Origin: Bin5 sp034422415 | GTDB lineage: Bacteria; Chloroflexota; Anaerolineae; Caldilineales; Caldilineaceae | Reading direction: 5' to 3' | Length of the DNA: 64,000 nucleotides | NCBI GenBank assembly: GCA_965202955.1 | Contig: OZ241871.1 | Span: 124,001-188,000, forward strand | Shown: positions 44,454 to 55,083 of the stretch, piece after piece | How the letters are laid out: every line of letters starts with the position of its first letter | Numbering within the stretch: position 1 is the stretch's first letter | Notes under the pieces: generated by a model | Told to the model about the DNA's origin: nothing | The model's input: only the letters and a program-made list of their open reading frames with translations | Database searches by the model: none | Program-made: the position numbers and the translations under genes

Positions 44454-45482
44454 GTGCCGACCCGACTCTCGCTGGAAACGCGCCCGCAGACTGTTGTGGC
44501 GGGCCTTTACGACCGAATGCCGTTCCCCAACATCGGACCGGTTCAGGAGATCGCTTTCGACCTCGGCATCACCGCTTATGACGGCGATGCCAAACTGCAG
44601 GGCCTCGTCTTCCAGGGCTATCGCGGCCATCAACTGCTCTTCGAGCAACGCTGGTCCGCCCGCGTTGTCCGTGACCGCACCGGCGAGTCCGATCTGACCA
44701 TCGCGGCCAACACCGGCCTCGCTGTTCGCAGCCTCCAGTTTCTTCTTCACGCGCATGATCGCCTTTCGCATGTGGAGATTACCGCCGTCGCCCGAGGGCC
44801 AGGCACGGCCGCGGCCTCCGAAAACGGGAAGAGTCTGCAGGCGCACTGCCAGGCGCCCGTCGCCTATCACGAGCAGCAGACCGATCTCTACTTTCCGCTC
44901 GCGGGCGCATGGTGGACCGTTCAGGCCGGCGACTGGAGCGACTTTCACAAGACGGAGGTCTACAGCCAGCCCTTCGCCCTCGATTTCGTGAAGCTGGGCC
45001 CGGAAGGGCGCACACATCAGGGCGACGGACGCGCGCTCTCCGACCACTTCAGCTGGAATCAGCCGGTCTACGCCGCGGCAGGCGGCAAAGTGGCATTTCT
45101 CTGTTTCGATATGCCCGACATGGCTCCCGGCGCCATCCCCGACCAAGCCATGATGCGAGGCGATATGCGCCGCCTGCTGGGCAACGCCGTCGCCATCAGC
45201 CATGCCAACGGCGAGTTCAGCTACTACGCCCATCTGCAACAGGCCAGTTTAGAGGTCAACGAGGGCCAAATGGTCCGGCGCGGCGCGCTGCTCGGACGCG
45301 TCGGGAACAGCGGCAACTCGCCCGGGCCCCACCTCCACTTTCACGCCATGAACGGCCCCAATCTCTTCATCGACCAGGGGCTTCCGGTCCAGTTCAGCCA
45401 CTTTGAAGCCGGCGGCCAGTTTTTCGCCGAACCGGTAACCATCCCCACCCGCATGATCGTGATCGGACCGGAACGGGAATAA
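44454..45482 (+). CDS. M23-family peptidoglycan metallopeptidase-like protein
   Basis: 342 residues from GTG 44454. Residues from about 180 carry the M23/LytM domain: THQGDGRALSDHFSWNQPVYAAAGGKV with candidate zinc His and Asp, ISHANGEFSYYAHL with a tract typical of the fold, and GNSGNSPGPHLHFH with the HLH zinc motif. The N-terminal half is beta-rich and of unknown role. No signal peptide is seen, which is unusual for a peptidoglycan hydrolase. The first motif is the H-x-G-D variant rather than H-x(3)-D. Confidence 0.78.
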   Translation: MPTRLSLETRPQTVVAGLYDRMPFPNIGPVQEIAFDLGITAYDGDAKLQGLVFQGYRGHQLLFEQRWSARVVRDRTGESDLTIAANTGLAVRSLQFLLHAHDRLSHVEITAVARGPGTAAASENGKSLQAHCQAPVAYHEQQTDLYFPLAGAWWTVQAGDWSDFHKTEVYSQPFALDFVKLGPEGRTHQGDGRALSDHFSWNQPVYAAAGGKVAFLCFDMPDMAPGAIPDQAMMRGDMRRLLGNAVAISHANGEFSYYAHLQQASLEVNEGQMVRRGALLGRVGNSGNSPGPHLHFHAMNGPNLFIDQGLPVQFSHFEAGGQFFAEPVTIPTRMIVIGPERE

Positions 45483-45544
45483 CCGACGGGTACCCTGGCG
45501 CAACTCTCGCCCAGCGCACCCCAATTGCGGCGGCCCAGTTCAAT

Positions 45545-46006
45545 ATGAGCGAGACTTCAGCAAACGAAAACGGCTTGGCCCAGCCGGCTCTTCATCTCCA
45601 GCTGGACGACGAGCAGTACGCGGCACTTGTCGAGACTGTCGCCGGCGAAAAGGTTGTGGGGCTGGCGCTCTGGGAAGAGTCGATTGCCGACGAATCAACC
45701 GAAAGGCCGGCGCCGGAGAATCGCGTCCTCTTCGATCTCGACCTCTATCTCGAAAACAACCTGCTCCTGACGCTTTACGGAGCCAGCGTTTTCCCTGATC
45801 CTGAAAGCGAACCCTTGCGCGGCTGGCAGCGGGCTGGTAAAATAATGCAGTCACTGGTCAACGAAGGAATCTGGCTGGATGACATTGCGGCGACCGAGGA
45901 GAGTAATCTCGTTCTGGTCCTGTGCCGGGGCCGCGCGCCGCAGCTATATCTAATTGTCAGCGGCTGGTCCGCCGAGAAGTGGGAACTGCTTCCCGGCGAA
46001 CAGTAG
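45545..46006 (+). CDS. Hypothetical protein
   Basis: 153 residues from ATG 45545. No signal peptide or membrane segment. The sequence mixes beta-strand-like stretches (NRVLFDLDLYLENNLLLTLYGASVF, SNLVLVLCRGRAPQLYLIVSGW). I do not recognise a family. It lies 62 bases after the M23 gene on the same strand and has normal codon use for the window, so it is probably real. Confidence 0.65.
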   Translation: MSETSANENGLAQPALHLQLDDEQYAALVETVAGEKVVGLALWEESIADESTERPAPENRVLFDLDLYLENNLLLTLYGASVFPDPESEPLRGWQRAGKIMQSLVNEGIWLDDIAATEESNLVLVLCRGRAPQLYLIVSGWSAEKWELLPGEQ

Positions 46007-46054
46007 CGCATGCCTTCTCAGGCCCCGCATTCGGCGGTGGGCGCGATCATCAAC

Positions 46055-46080
46055 ATGCCTCCCCCTTCTGGTGGAGGCGT
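46055..46080 (+). promoter_or_regulatory. Hairpin upstream of the small membrane-protein gene
   Basis: ATGCCTCC (46055-46062) can pair with GGAGGCGT (46073-46080), with one G-U pair and a ten-base loop. There is no U-tract after it. Possible weak terminator or leader element. Confidence 0.35.
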
Positions 46081-46123
46081 TACACGGAATCAGTAGATAC
46101 GACCCGAACGGGGAGGTCCCAAG

Positions 46124-46669
46124 ATGACAATTCTGACTGCCGCAACCGTCGCTGAGACAAACACCGAACGCTGGAAAGCGCCCCTCTTCGCTGCCGTGGC
46201 CGCGGCTGTTGTCGCCCTGCTCATGGCGCTGCTGCAGGGTGTGCCCGTGCTGGGAGGCCTCTTGGGCATCATTATCGGCGCCGCCCCCATCGTCGGCTAC
46301 GACTTAGCCCGCGGCGCTCTCGGCCAGAACTGGCGACCCGTCATCGCCGGCCTGATCGGCAACATCCTCTTTATTGCCGCCGTCGTTCTTCCCGGCGTAT
46401 TCACGGCAGACTTTGGATTTGTCCTCGTCGGTCTTGTCTTAAGCATCCTATCGGCGATCATTTGGCCGATCGTGGTCGGCGCGATGAGCCCGAATCAGTC
46501 GATTGGCAAACTCTTGCTGGCCAGCATCATCGGTCTGATTATCGGCTTTATCGTCTATTTCATTGCAGCAGGACAGAACCCCAACACCTGGCCCACGGTC
46601 GCCACCACGCTATATTGGGCCGTATGGGGCGCCGCCGTCGGCTGGGCACTGAGCGCTTGGAGCAAATAG
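46124..46669 (+). CDS. Hypothetical membrane protein
   Basis: 181 residues from ATG 46124, with GGGGAGG at 46110-46116. After about 20 polar residues there are five hydrophobic segments (for example LFAAVAAAVVALLMALLQGV, VIAGLIGNILFIAAVVLPGVF, LLLASIIGLIIGFIVYFIAAG). No family recognised. It is separated from both neighbours by more than 110 bases. Confidence 0.72.
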   Translation: MTILTAATVAETNTERWKAPLFAAVAAAVVALLMALLQGVPVLGGLLGIIIGAAPIVGYDLARGALGQNWRPVIAGLIGNILFIAAVVLPGVFTADFGFVLVGLVLSILSAIIWPIVVGAMSPNQSIGKLLLASIIGLIIGFIVYFIAAGQNPNTWPTVATTLYWAVWGAAVGWALSAWSK

Positions 46670-46837
46670 TCGAAGAATTTCTGCACTGGGCGCCCCCCGC
46701 GCCACAAGTGAAACGAATCGACCGGTTCAGCGGGCGGGTTGCAGCGCCCGCTGATTCAATTCTGTACCCATTGACACAGACCCAACCGCCCGCTGCCGGG
46801 CAGCACACAGCGCCGAACGCCCAGGCTGGTTTGGATC

Positions 46838-48493
46838 ATGTACCGCGACGCGACCACCCTTGAAGAGATCTACCGCTTGGCCCTGCCCGACGGATCCCGC
46901 ATCCTCTTCGGCGAGGAACTGCTCGACCGGCCGGTAAGCTGGGCCTGCAGCCTGCGCCCCAGTCCCCCCGCTTTCTCAAATCTCGAAGGCGAAGAGCTGG
47001 CGCTTATCGATATCAACGACCTGCGCCAGATTGATCCCCAGATGCGCCTCGATCGCGTCGTCAACAGCCTGCACCAGGCCCAGATCGCCGCCGTCGGTGT
47101 GCTGGGCGATGTGCCCGAAGACGCCATCGAAGTCGCCAGGGAAAACCGGATCCCCTTGATCGCCCTCGCCGACTCCGAATCGCTTCAGTCGATCGAGCGC
47201 ACCGTAATCCGTCTCATCGTCGACCGCGGCGGCTACCTCGCAGCCAAGGCAGCCGATCTGCAACGCGAACTGACCCAGATCGAGCTCGACGGCGGCGGAC
47301 TGGAGATGATGGCCGACTTGTTGGCCCGCTTCTCCGAACAACCCGTTCTCTTCCTCAAAGATGAAGGCATCCCGATCGCATCCGCCGGTCTCGAGGCCCT
47401 GACCGAACAGCACAAGCGCCGCGTACTGGCCTCTCTGCCCAGCCGCACCACCCTCCGCAGCTGGCTGGCCGCCGAATTCGGCACTGAACTGTCCGAGAAC
47501 AACGAGCTGACCGGCATCCTCCACGTCGAAGGAATCCAGCGCTTCCGCCAGCTCGTGGTCAGCCCGGTCATTGTCGCCGAACGAATCGAGGGATACTGCT
47601 TCCTATTGCGATCAAACGGCGGCCCGCGGGAGGAGATTTCAACCGTTGAACGCCTGGCGGTAATCCAGGGCGCCGGCGCGGCCGCGTTGGCCTGGAGCCG
47701 TGAGCAGGCAGTCGGCGCGGTCGAGGAAAAAATGCGGGCCGTCTTTCTGGATGAGCTGCTCGCCACCGAAATCGCCGACGAAGAGGCCTGGATTCAGCGC
47801 GGCCTGTCGCTCGGATTCGATCTGACCCGGCCGCATTCGGCCTGGCTGGTCCAGGCAGACGGCATCCAGGACTGGCCCAACGCCCTGCGCAACTATCTGG
47901 AAGGCCAACAAGACCCCGTTCTGCTATCTGTTCGCCCGGAAGCCGTACTGCTCTTCTGGCCGTCAGACAACACCAGCAGCGGACGCGAGTTCAAAGCAAC
48001 CGCCAGCCATCTGGTTGAACACTTCACCACACTCTTTTCCAGGGCCAAGATCGTGATCGGAATCGGTCGTCCTGCCGCCTCGGTGCGCGACTGGCTGCGC
48101 AGCCTGGACCAGGCGCGCGAAAGCTGGCGCATGGGAAACTCCTGGCAGGCGTCGCCTGTGACCTATTTCGGGGACCTGGGACTCTATCAGCTGTTGACCG
48201 GGCTGGGAGGAAGCGGCGAAGCCGCCCGCTTCTATCGCAAAACAGTGGAACCGCTGATCGCACACGACCAGAACCACAACGCCGAGCTGGTCGAGACGCT
48301 CGAGGCCTTCTTCGCCTGCCACGGCAACCTCAGCCAGACCGCGACCGCCTTGCACATCCACCGCAATACGCTCACCTATCGCCTGCAGCGAATCTCCGGC
48401 ATCACACGGCTCGACCTGAACGACGCCGACGCCCGGTTCTCACTCCAGCTCGGGCTCAAGCTGCGTCCCGTCATGCACAATCGCGTTCAGTAG
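46838..48493 (+). CDS. PucR-family transcriptional regulator
   Basis: 551 residues from ATG 46838. The N-terminal part (DGSRILFGEELLDRPVSWACSL, then ALIDINDLRQ) matches the PucR purine-catabolism-type sensory domain, the middle is GAF/GGDEF-like, and residues about 500-540 form the C-terminal helix-turn-helix (LSQTATALHIHRNTLTYRLQRISGI). PucR proteins activate nitrogen-compound catabolism genes in response to small ligands. Target unknown; it is the last plus-strand gene before the convergent trpA, only 13 bases away. Confidence 0.88.
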   Translation: MYRDATTLEEIYRLALPDGSRILFGEELLDRPVSWACSLRPSPPAFSNLEGEELALIDINDLRQIDPQMRLDRVVNSLHQAQIAAVGVLGDVPEDAIEVARENRIPLIALADSESLQSIERTVIRLIVDRGGYLAAKAADLQRELTQIELDGGGLEMMADLLARFSEQPVLFLKDEGIPIASAGLEALTEQHKRRVLASLPSRTTLRSWLAAEFGTELSENNELTGILHVEGIQRFRQLVVSPVIVAERIEGYCFLLRSNGGPREEISTVERLAVIQGAGAAALAWSREQAVGAVEEKMRAVFLDELLATEIADEEAWIQRGLSLGFDLTRPHSAWLVQADGIQDWPNALRNYLEGQQDPVLLSVRPEAVLLFWPSDNTSSGREFKATASHLVEHFTTLFSRAKIVIGIGRPAASVRDWLRSLDQARESWRMGNSWQASPVTYFGDLGLYQLLTGLGGSGEAARFYRKTVEPLIAHDQNHNAELVETLEAFFACHGNLSQTATALHIHRNTLTYRLQRISGITRLDLNDADARFSLQLGLKLRPVMHNRVQ

Positions 48494-48506
48494 GACCGGC
48501 CGCCTG

Positions 48507-49316
48507 TCAATCCACCGCCAGCCCGTGGCTGCCATCGGCCAGCTGCCTCGCCAGCGTGCGCACCTCGCTGACGCCGTTGGTTGAACCGGCGGCCTTGACC
48601 AGCGCCGAACCCACAACTACCCCCTCGGCGATTTCGGCCACGCGCGCGGCCTGCGGACCGGTACTGATTCCGAATCCGACGGCGAGGGGCAGGTCCGTGT
48701 GGCGTCGCACCCTCTCGACAAAGCCCTGCAGCCCCGGCGGCAACTCGTCACGCGCGCCCGTAATGCCGGTTACGCTCACAAGATAGATGAATCCGGTCGC
48801 ATGGCGCGCCACCGACTTGATCCGCTCCTCGGTGCTGGTCGGGGCCAGCATATAGATTGTCGCCAGGCCCGCCGCCCGGCAGGCAGGCTCGAGCCGCTCC
48901 GACTCGCCCGGCGGCAGATCTGGCACAATCAATCCGTCTACCCCCGCGTCCGCCGCGGCGTGCGCAAACCGCTCTTCGCCGAACGCCAGAATGGGATTAT
49001 AATAACTCATCGCGCAGAACGGTTGCTCAACCCCCTGCGCGCGCAGCTCCCGCATCATCTGCAAACAATCGGCCACCGTCGTCCCGCCCATCAGCGCCGC
49101 ATAGGTTGCCGTCTGGATCGTAGGACCGTCCGCCAGCGGGTCGCTGTGCGGAATCCCAATCTCAAACAGGTCCGCCCCGGCCTCTGCCAGTGCTGCAACG
49201 ACGTCAATAGACTGCTGCCGCGTCGGATAACCCATCGCATGATAGGGCATGAACGCGGCCCTGCCTGTCCGTTTCAGCTCTCCAAAAAGCCGCTCAATGC
49301 GTCTGACTCCGCTCAT
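48507..49316 (-). CDS. trpA: Tryptophan synthase alpha subunit
   Basis: 269 residues from ATG at 49316. Catalytic Glu and Asp lie in DLFEIGIPHSDPLADGP; AGLATIYMLAPTSTEERI, FIYLVSVTGITGARDELP and PLAVGFGISTG are barrel elements. It cleaves indole-3-glycerol phosphate to indole, which passes to TrpB. Last gene of the minus operon, 26 bases after trpB. Its location away from trpEGDCF puts it under the other leader. Confidence 0.96.
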   Translation of the reverse strand: MSGVRRIERLFGELKRTGRAAFMPYHAMGYPTRQQSIDVVAALAEAGADLFEIGIPHSDPLADGPTIQTATYAALMGGTTVADCLQMMRELRAQGVEQPFCAMSYYNPILAFGEERFAHAAADAGVDGLIVPDLPPGESERLEPACRAAGLATIYMLAPTSTEERIKSVARHATGFIYLVSVTGITGARDELPPGLQGFVERVRRHTDLPLAVGFGISTGPQAARVAEIAEGVVVGSALVKAAGSTNGVSEVRTLARQLADGSHGLAVD

Positions 49317-49342
49317 CTCTCACCTCGCGCCCAAACAGGGCG

Positions 49343-50593
49343 CTATTGACTGTCTCCACCGATTGTCTGCATCACCGTCCCCAAATCCTTGTCGCCGCGC
49401 CCGCTCAAATTGACAAGAATCACCTGGTCCCGCTCCATCTGCGGCGCCAGTTCAAGCACATAGCCGATCGCGTGAGCGCTCTCGAGCGCGGGGATGATCC
49501 CCTCCAATTCACACAGCGCCTTGAAACCTTTCAACGTCTGCGTATCGGTGCAGTACGTGTACTCCGACCGGCCCACGTCCCGCAGCCAGGCGTGTTCGGG
49601 ACCGACGCTGGCGTAATCCAGGCCGGCCGAAATCGAGTGGGTCAGCGCGATCTGGCCGTCGCTGTCCTGGAGCACGTAACTCTTGGTGCCCTGAAGTACG
49701 CCCAGCCGGCCGCGCTCAGGATCGGCGAACCTCGCCGCGTGCGCGCCGTCCTCGATACCGTGGCCCCCCGCCTCGACGCCGATCAGACGCACGCTCTCCT
49801 CTTCGAGAAATGGATGGAAGATGCCGATGGCGTTGCTCCCCCCGCCCACACAGGCCACGATCGCATCGGGCAACCGCCCCGGGCCGCCCTCGGCCGGCTC
49901 CTGCATCTGCGTGTAACACTCCAGCCCGATGATCGACTGAAAATCGCGCACCATCGCAGGGTAAGGATGGGGACCGAGCGCGCTTCCAAGCAGATAGTGG
50001 GTCGTCTCCACATTTGTGACCCAGTCGCGTATCGCCTCGTTGATCGCATCCTTGAGCGTCTGCGAACCGCTGTCGACCGAACGCACCTCGGTGCCCAGCA
50101 GCTGCATGCGGAAGACATTCGGCTTCTGACGCTCCATGTCGACCGTGCCCATATAGACGATGCACCCGATGCCCAGCAGCGCCGCCGCGGTCGCGGTCGC
50201 GACACCGTGCTGGCCCGCGCCGGTTTCCGCCACAATGCGCGTCTTGCCCATCTTTCGCTTCATCAACAGCGCCTGGCCCAGCGCGTTGTTGATCTTATGC
50301 GCGCCCGAATGGGCCAGGTCCTCCCGCTTCAGATAGATCTGCGCGCCGCCCAACTCTTCGCTCAGGCGCCGGGCATAAGTCAGAGGCGTCGGCCGGCCGA
50401 CGTAGGTATGCTGCAGATGCGCCAGTTCGGCCATAAACGCCTGGTCGTTGCGGGCGTTGAGATAGGCCTCTTCCAGCTCATCGAGCGCCGGCATCAGCGT
50501 CTCGGGCACATACTTTCCGCCGTAAGGTCCGAAACGCCCGCTCTCGTCGGGCACCGCGCCGAAGTTAACAGATGATGGTGTTGTTAGAGTCAT
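49343..50593 (-). CDS. trpB: Tryptophan synthase beta subunit
   Basis: 416 residues from ATG at 50593, preceded by GAGGAA; upstream in-frame codons to 50650 are less likely. FGPYGGKYVPETLMPALDELE opens the protein, the PLP Lys is in HSGAHKINNALGQ, and the phosphate loop is GGGSNAIGI. The interdomain pattern and length are those of the canonical TrpB1 type that works with TrpA. It condenses indole with serine. Confidence 0.96.
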   Translation of the reverse strand: MTLTTPSSVNFGAVPDESGRFGPYGGKYVPETLMPALDELEEAYLNARNDQAFMAELAHLQHTYVGRPTPLTYARRLSEELGGAQIYLKREDLAHSGAHKINNALGQALLMKRKMGKTRIVAETGAGQHGVATATAAALLGIGCIVYMGTVDMERQKPNVFRMQLLGTEVRSVDSGSQTLKDAINEAIRDWVTNVETTHYLLGSALGPHPYPAMVRDFQSIIGLECYTQMQEPAEGGPGRLPDAIVACVGGGSNAIGIFHPFLEEESVRLIGVEAGGHGIEDGAHAARFADPERGRLGVLQGTKSYVLQDSDGQIALTHSISAGLDYASVGPEHAWLRDVGRSEYTYCTDTQTLKGFKALCELEGIIPALESAHAIGYVLELAPQMERDQVILVNLSGRGDKDLGTVMQTIGGDSQ

Positions 50594-50636
50594 CGGTTCC
50601 TCACTGTGCGTATCGCGACCAACGGGCTGCTTCCCG

Positions 50637-51548
50637 TCATCTGCGCTCAAAAATAGTATTGATCGCCCGCTGCATCACCTCGACGGGCGCCTCTTCGCCG
50701 GTCCACTTCTCCCACGCAATCGCGCCCTGGTAGACGAGCATGCCCTGGCCGCCGATCGCCTTGGCCCCATCGGTCGAAGCCAGCTGCAGCAGACGCGTCA
50801 TCGCCGGAATGTAAACCAGGTCATAGACGATCTGATCCTCGCGAAACTCGACATCCTCCTCCCACGGAAGCCCCTCGATGTGCGGGTCCATGCCAAGCGA
50901 AGTGCAGTTGACGATCAGACCGGCGCCGTCTGCCCCGGCGGCCACTCCGTCGGGGAACGGCCCTCCATCGATCAGAATCTCGGGGAAATAACTCTGCATC
51001 GTCGCCGCCAGCTCGGCCCCCTTGGCAACGGTGCGATTGAGAATCCTTACGCTCCGGACGCCCGCCTCGGCCAGTCCGTAGACCACCGCCCTGGCCGAAC
51101 CGCCGGCCCCAATGATCAACGTGCGCTTACCGCCGGGATCGACCCCGTGCGCACGCAGGTCGGCGATGAATCCGGCCGCGTCCGTGTTGTCCCCGGTCAG
51201 CTGCCCGTCCTCGCCAACAATGATCGTGTTGACCGCGCCGATCGCCTCGGCCGCGGCAGTCCAGTGCTGCAAATGGGGCATCACCGCCTGCTTGTGCGGC
51301 ACCGTTACATTGACACCCCGCAGACCCAGCGCAGGCAGGGCCGCGACAGCCTCCCCCACCCGCTCGGGCGATACACCGAACGCCACGTACCGCCAGTTCA
51401 TCTGACGCGACACAAACGCGGCGTTGTGCATCTGCGGGCTGATCGAATGGGTTACCGGCCAGCCGAACAGACCGACCAGTGTAGTCGCGGCGTTGATGTC
51501 GATCGGAAACGGGTCCGAGTCGACACTATCCTGATGCTTTTCACTCAT
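50637..51548 (-). CDS. aroE: Shikimate 5-dehydrogenase
   Basis: 303 residues from ATG at 51548. FGWPVTHSISPQMHNAAF is the shikimate-binding region; NVTVPHKQAVMPHL carries the catalytic Lys; GAGGSARAVVYGLAEAG is the NADP loop. Reduces 3-dehydroshikimate to shikimate. The start overlaps the aroA stop by eight bases (ATG within ...ATGAGTGA), showing translational coupling. Confidence 0.95.
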   Translation of the reverse strand: MSEKHQDSVDSDPFPIDINAATTLVGLFGWPVTHSISPQMHNAAFVSRQMNWRYVAFGVSPERVGEAVAALPALGLRGVNVTVPHKQAVMPHLQHWTAAAEAIGAVNTIIVGEDGQLTGDNTDAAGFIADLRAHGVDPGGKRTLIIGAGGSARAVVYGLAEAGVRSVRILNRTVAKGAELAATMQSYFPEILIDGGPFPDGVAAGADGAGLIVNCTSLGMDPHIEGLPWEEDVEFREDQIVYDLVYIPAMTRLLQLASTDGAKAIGGQGMLVYQGAIAWEKWTGEEAPVEVMQRAINTIFERR

Positions 51549-52872
51549 TTTTGCTTGCCCGATCCAGTTCCTGCACCTCCACCTCCAGGGCGCGCAACGT
51601 GGTCTCGAATCCAGGGAAACTGTCCGCCGTAACCTGCGCGTTGCGTATCGTCGTCTCGCCGTCGGCGATCAGACCGGCCACCGCCAGCGCCATCGCCAAC
51701 CGGTGATCGCCGTGGCTGTCAACCGTATTGCCCCTCAGCGGCGTCGGCCCGTCAACGATGAATCCGTCAGGCCTCTCCTGGATCTGTGCCCCCATCTTCT
51801 TGAGCTCGAAAACGGTCGTGGCGATCCGGTCGGTCTCCTTGACCCGCAGCTCCTGGGCATCGCGCACCACCGTGCGGCCCTCCGCCTGCGTCGCGGCGAC
51901 CGCCAAGACCGGCAGCTCGTCGATCATCGTGACGATCTCCCCGCCGCCAAACTCCAGCCCTTGCAGGCCGCCGCCGCTGACAATCAGGTCCGCGACCGGC
52001 TCCCCCCCTTGATGTGGCCGTTCTCTGCGCCGAATGCTGGCTCCCATCTCCGACAGCGCGTCCACGATGCCCGTACGCGTGGAATTGATACCAACGTCGA
52101 GGATCGTCAGGTTGCTATCGGGCAGCGCCGAGGCGGCCACAAGCAGAAAGGCGGCCGAGGAGATGTCGCCGGGAACGAACAGACTCATTGGTTTGAGCGG
52201 GGACTGAGGCCGCTCACTGTGTGTCGTGTTGCCGAGCGCAGAGACCGGCGCGCCCATCGAGATCAGCATGCGCTCGGTGTGATCGCGGGCCGGCCCCGGC
52301 TGGTGGACGACGGTCAGTCCATGCGCGAACAGTCCCGCCAGCAGAAGGCAGCTCTTCACCTGCGCACTGGCGATCGGCATCTCGTATTCAATCGCTTTCA
52401 GGCGGCTGGGCACCATCGTCAAAGGCGCATACTTGCCGCCCTGCCGCCCATGGACCTGCGCGCCCATCGAACGCAACGGTTCAACAATGCGGGCCATCGG
52501 ACGGCCGCGGATCTGGGCCGTGCCGCTGAGAACGCTCACAAACTCCTGCCCGGAGAGCAGCCCCGCCAGCAGGCGCATTGTGGTGCCGCTGTTGTCGCAA
52601 TCCAACACGCCCTCCGGCTCCCGCAGACCGTCGATACCGACTCCCTGAATCTCCAATTGGGTCGGGCTGATCTCGTCGATTACCACGCCCATTGCCCGCA
52701 TGATGTTCATCGTCGCGCGGCAATCATGCCCGTCCAGAAAGTTCCGAATGTAGGAGCGCCCCTCTGCCAGCGAGCTGAAAATCACCGCTCGATGGCTGAT
52801 CGACTTATCGCCCGGAACGGTGCAACGGCCAACCAGCGGCCCGCTATTCCTGATCTTGAGAATGTCTGCCAT
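51541..52872 (-). CDS. aroA: 3-phosphoshikimate 1-carboxyvinyltransferase (EPSP synthase)
   Basis: 443 residues from ATG at 52872; the ORF is open 72 codons further but that part is basic and unlike the family. PGDKSISHRAVIFSSLAEG and LDCDNSGTTMRLLAGLL contain the substrate-binding Lys and loops; the C-terminal RVKETDRI and GDHRLAMALAVAG are hallmarks. There is no clear Shine-Dalgarno before the ATG. Makes EPSP from shikimate 3-phosphate and PEP. Confidence 0.95.
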   Translation of the reverse strand: MADILKIRNSGPLVGRCTVPGDKSISHRAVIFSSLAEGRSYIRNFLDGHDCRATMNIMRAMGVVIDEISPTQLEIQGVGIDGLREPEGVLDCDNSGTTMRLLAGLLSGQEFVSVLSGTAQIRGRPMARIVEPLRSMGAQVHGRQGGKYAPLTMVPSRLKAIEYEMPIASAQVKSCLLLAGLFAHGLTVVHQPGPARDHTERMLISMGAPVSALGNTTHSERPQSPLKPMSLFVPGDISSAAFLLVAASALPDSNLTILDVGINSTRTGIVDALSEMGASIRRRERPHQGGEPVADLIVSGGGLQGLEFGGGEIVTMIDELPVLAVAATQAEGRTVVRDAQELRVKETDRIATTVFELKKMGAQIQERPDGFIVDGPTPLRGNTVDSHGDHRLAMALAVAGLIADGETTIRNAQVTADSFPGFETTLRALEVEVQELDRASKNE

Positions 52873-52987
52873 AAGAAAATGAATAGGTGAATTTCGTACA
52901 GTTGAACGGGACGGCGATCGCGCCGTAACGCTCCCAGCGGCAATGCCAGGAGCACGACGGTCGCCGGCGCCTCCGAATTCTGCGGTC

Positions 52988-53887
52988 TCAGTCGCCCGCC
53001 TGCGCCGCCTGCAACCCCTTCTTCTGTTGCCACGCTGCTCGCACCGACTGCGAGCAGGAAAGCTTTTCGCGCAACGACTCTTCGTCACCGTCCGCCAGCA
53101 GCGTCCGCAACTCGTTCAGATGCCCGCCCAACGCATCCAGCTGCGTCAGGACCGCCCCCCGATTGGTCATCAGAATGTCGAGAAACATCTGCGTATCGCT
53201 GGCCGCCACACGGCTCGTATCGCGGAATCCGCTCGCCGCCAGCTCCCAGACGGTGCTGTCCGTCGCCGCGCCGTCAGCCACCGTATGCACCAGCGCGCTC
53301 GCAAGCATGTACGGCAGATGACTGATGGCGGCCACCAGCCGGTCATGGCGGACCGGCTCAAGCACAATCGGAAAGGCCCCGATCGCCCTGACCAGCTCGG
53401 TCGCAAGTGAGACCGTCTCCTGCCTCGTGCGCGCAAGCGGCGTCAACACCCACGGCGCCTGCTCGTACAGGCCGCTCTCGGCTGACGCGTAACCCGCAGT
53501 CTCCTTGCCCGTCATCGGATGGCCGCCGATCGGCTGGATCCTCGGCGGCAGGCTCTCCATCGCCGCGCAGATCTCCGCCTTGGTGCTTCCCATATCCATG
53601 ACAACGGTTCCCGGCCACAGGATCGGCCCCAACCGCTCAAGTATCGAGACGACGGCCCGCACCGGTGTCGAGAGTATGACGATGTCCGCGCCCGCGACGC
53701 CGGAACCGAGGTCGGTTGTTGCCAAGTCGACCGCGTTCTCCTCGAAGGAGCGCAGAATCGTGCTGATGCTACGCGTGACGCCCCGTACCTCACGGCAGAG
53801 GTTCCGCCGCTTCAGGTCCATGCACAGGCTTGCCCCCATCAGGCCAAGCCCAATCACGGTGACGCTGCAATCAGACAGAGATTTCAT
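52988..53887 (-). CDS. tyrA: Prephenate dehydrogenase
   Basis: 299 residues from ATG at 53887. NAD motif GLGLMGASL, then DMGSTKAEI and GGHPMTGKETAGYASAESGLYEQAPWVLTP with the catalytic His. No ACT or chorismate mutase domain is present, so this is the stand-alone type. It commits prephenate (or arogenate) to tyrosine. Lies between the DAHP synthases and aroA. Confidence 0.93.
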   Translation of the reverse strand: MKSLSDCSVTVIGLGLMGASLCMDLKRRNLCREVRGVTRSISTILRSFEENAVDLATTDLGSGVAGADIVILSTPVRAVVSILERLGPILWPGTVVMDMGSTKAEICAAMESLPPRIQPIGGHPMTGKETAGYASAESGLYEQAPWVLTPLARTRQETVSLATELVRAIGAFPIVLEPVRHDRLVAAISHLPYMLASALVHTVADGAATDSTVWELAASGFRDTSRVAASDTQMFLDILMTNRGAVLTQLDALGGHLNELRTLLADGDEESLREKLSCSQSVRAAWQQKKGLQAAQAGD

Positions 53888-53963
53888 AATCCGTTTCTGA
53901 GTTTAGGTGACTCCGCAGCCACTGCAATTGGGCGGCGGAAAACCGAAAACGGAAAACCTTGCC

Positions 53964-54980
<1,017 letters not shown>

Positions 54981-55083
54981 TGATAGATCCTCTCCTGATA
55001 CAGTTGTGCCGTTGAAATATCAATGTAGGATGAATTCGGCAGAAAGGCGAAACTGCCTGCCCGCCCGCTCACTGTACGCTTTG

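Noticed and set aside
52873..53088. N-terminal extension of aroA
   Set aside because: The extra 72 codons are Arg-rich, overlap the tyrA 3' end and do not belong to the EPSP synthase fold.
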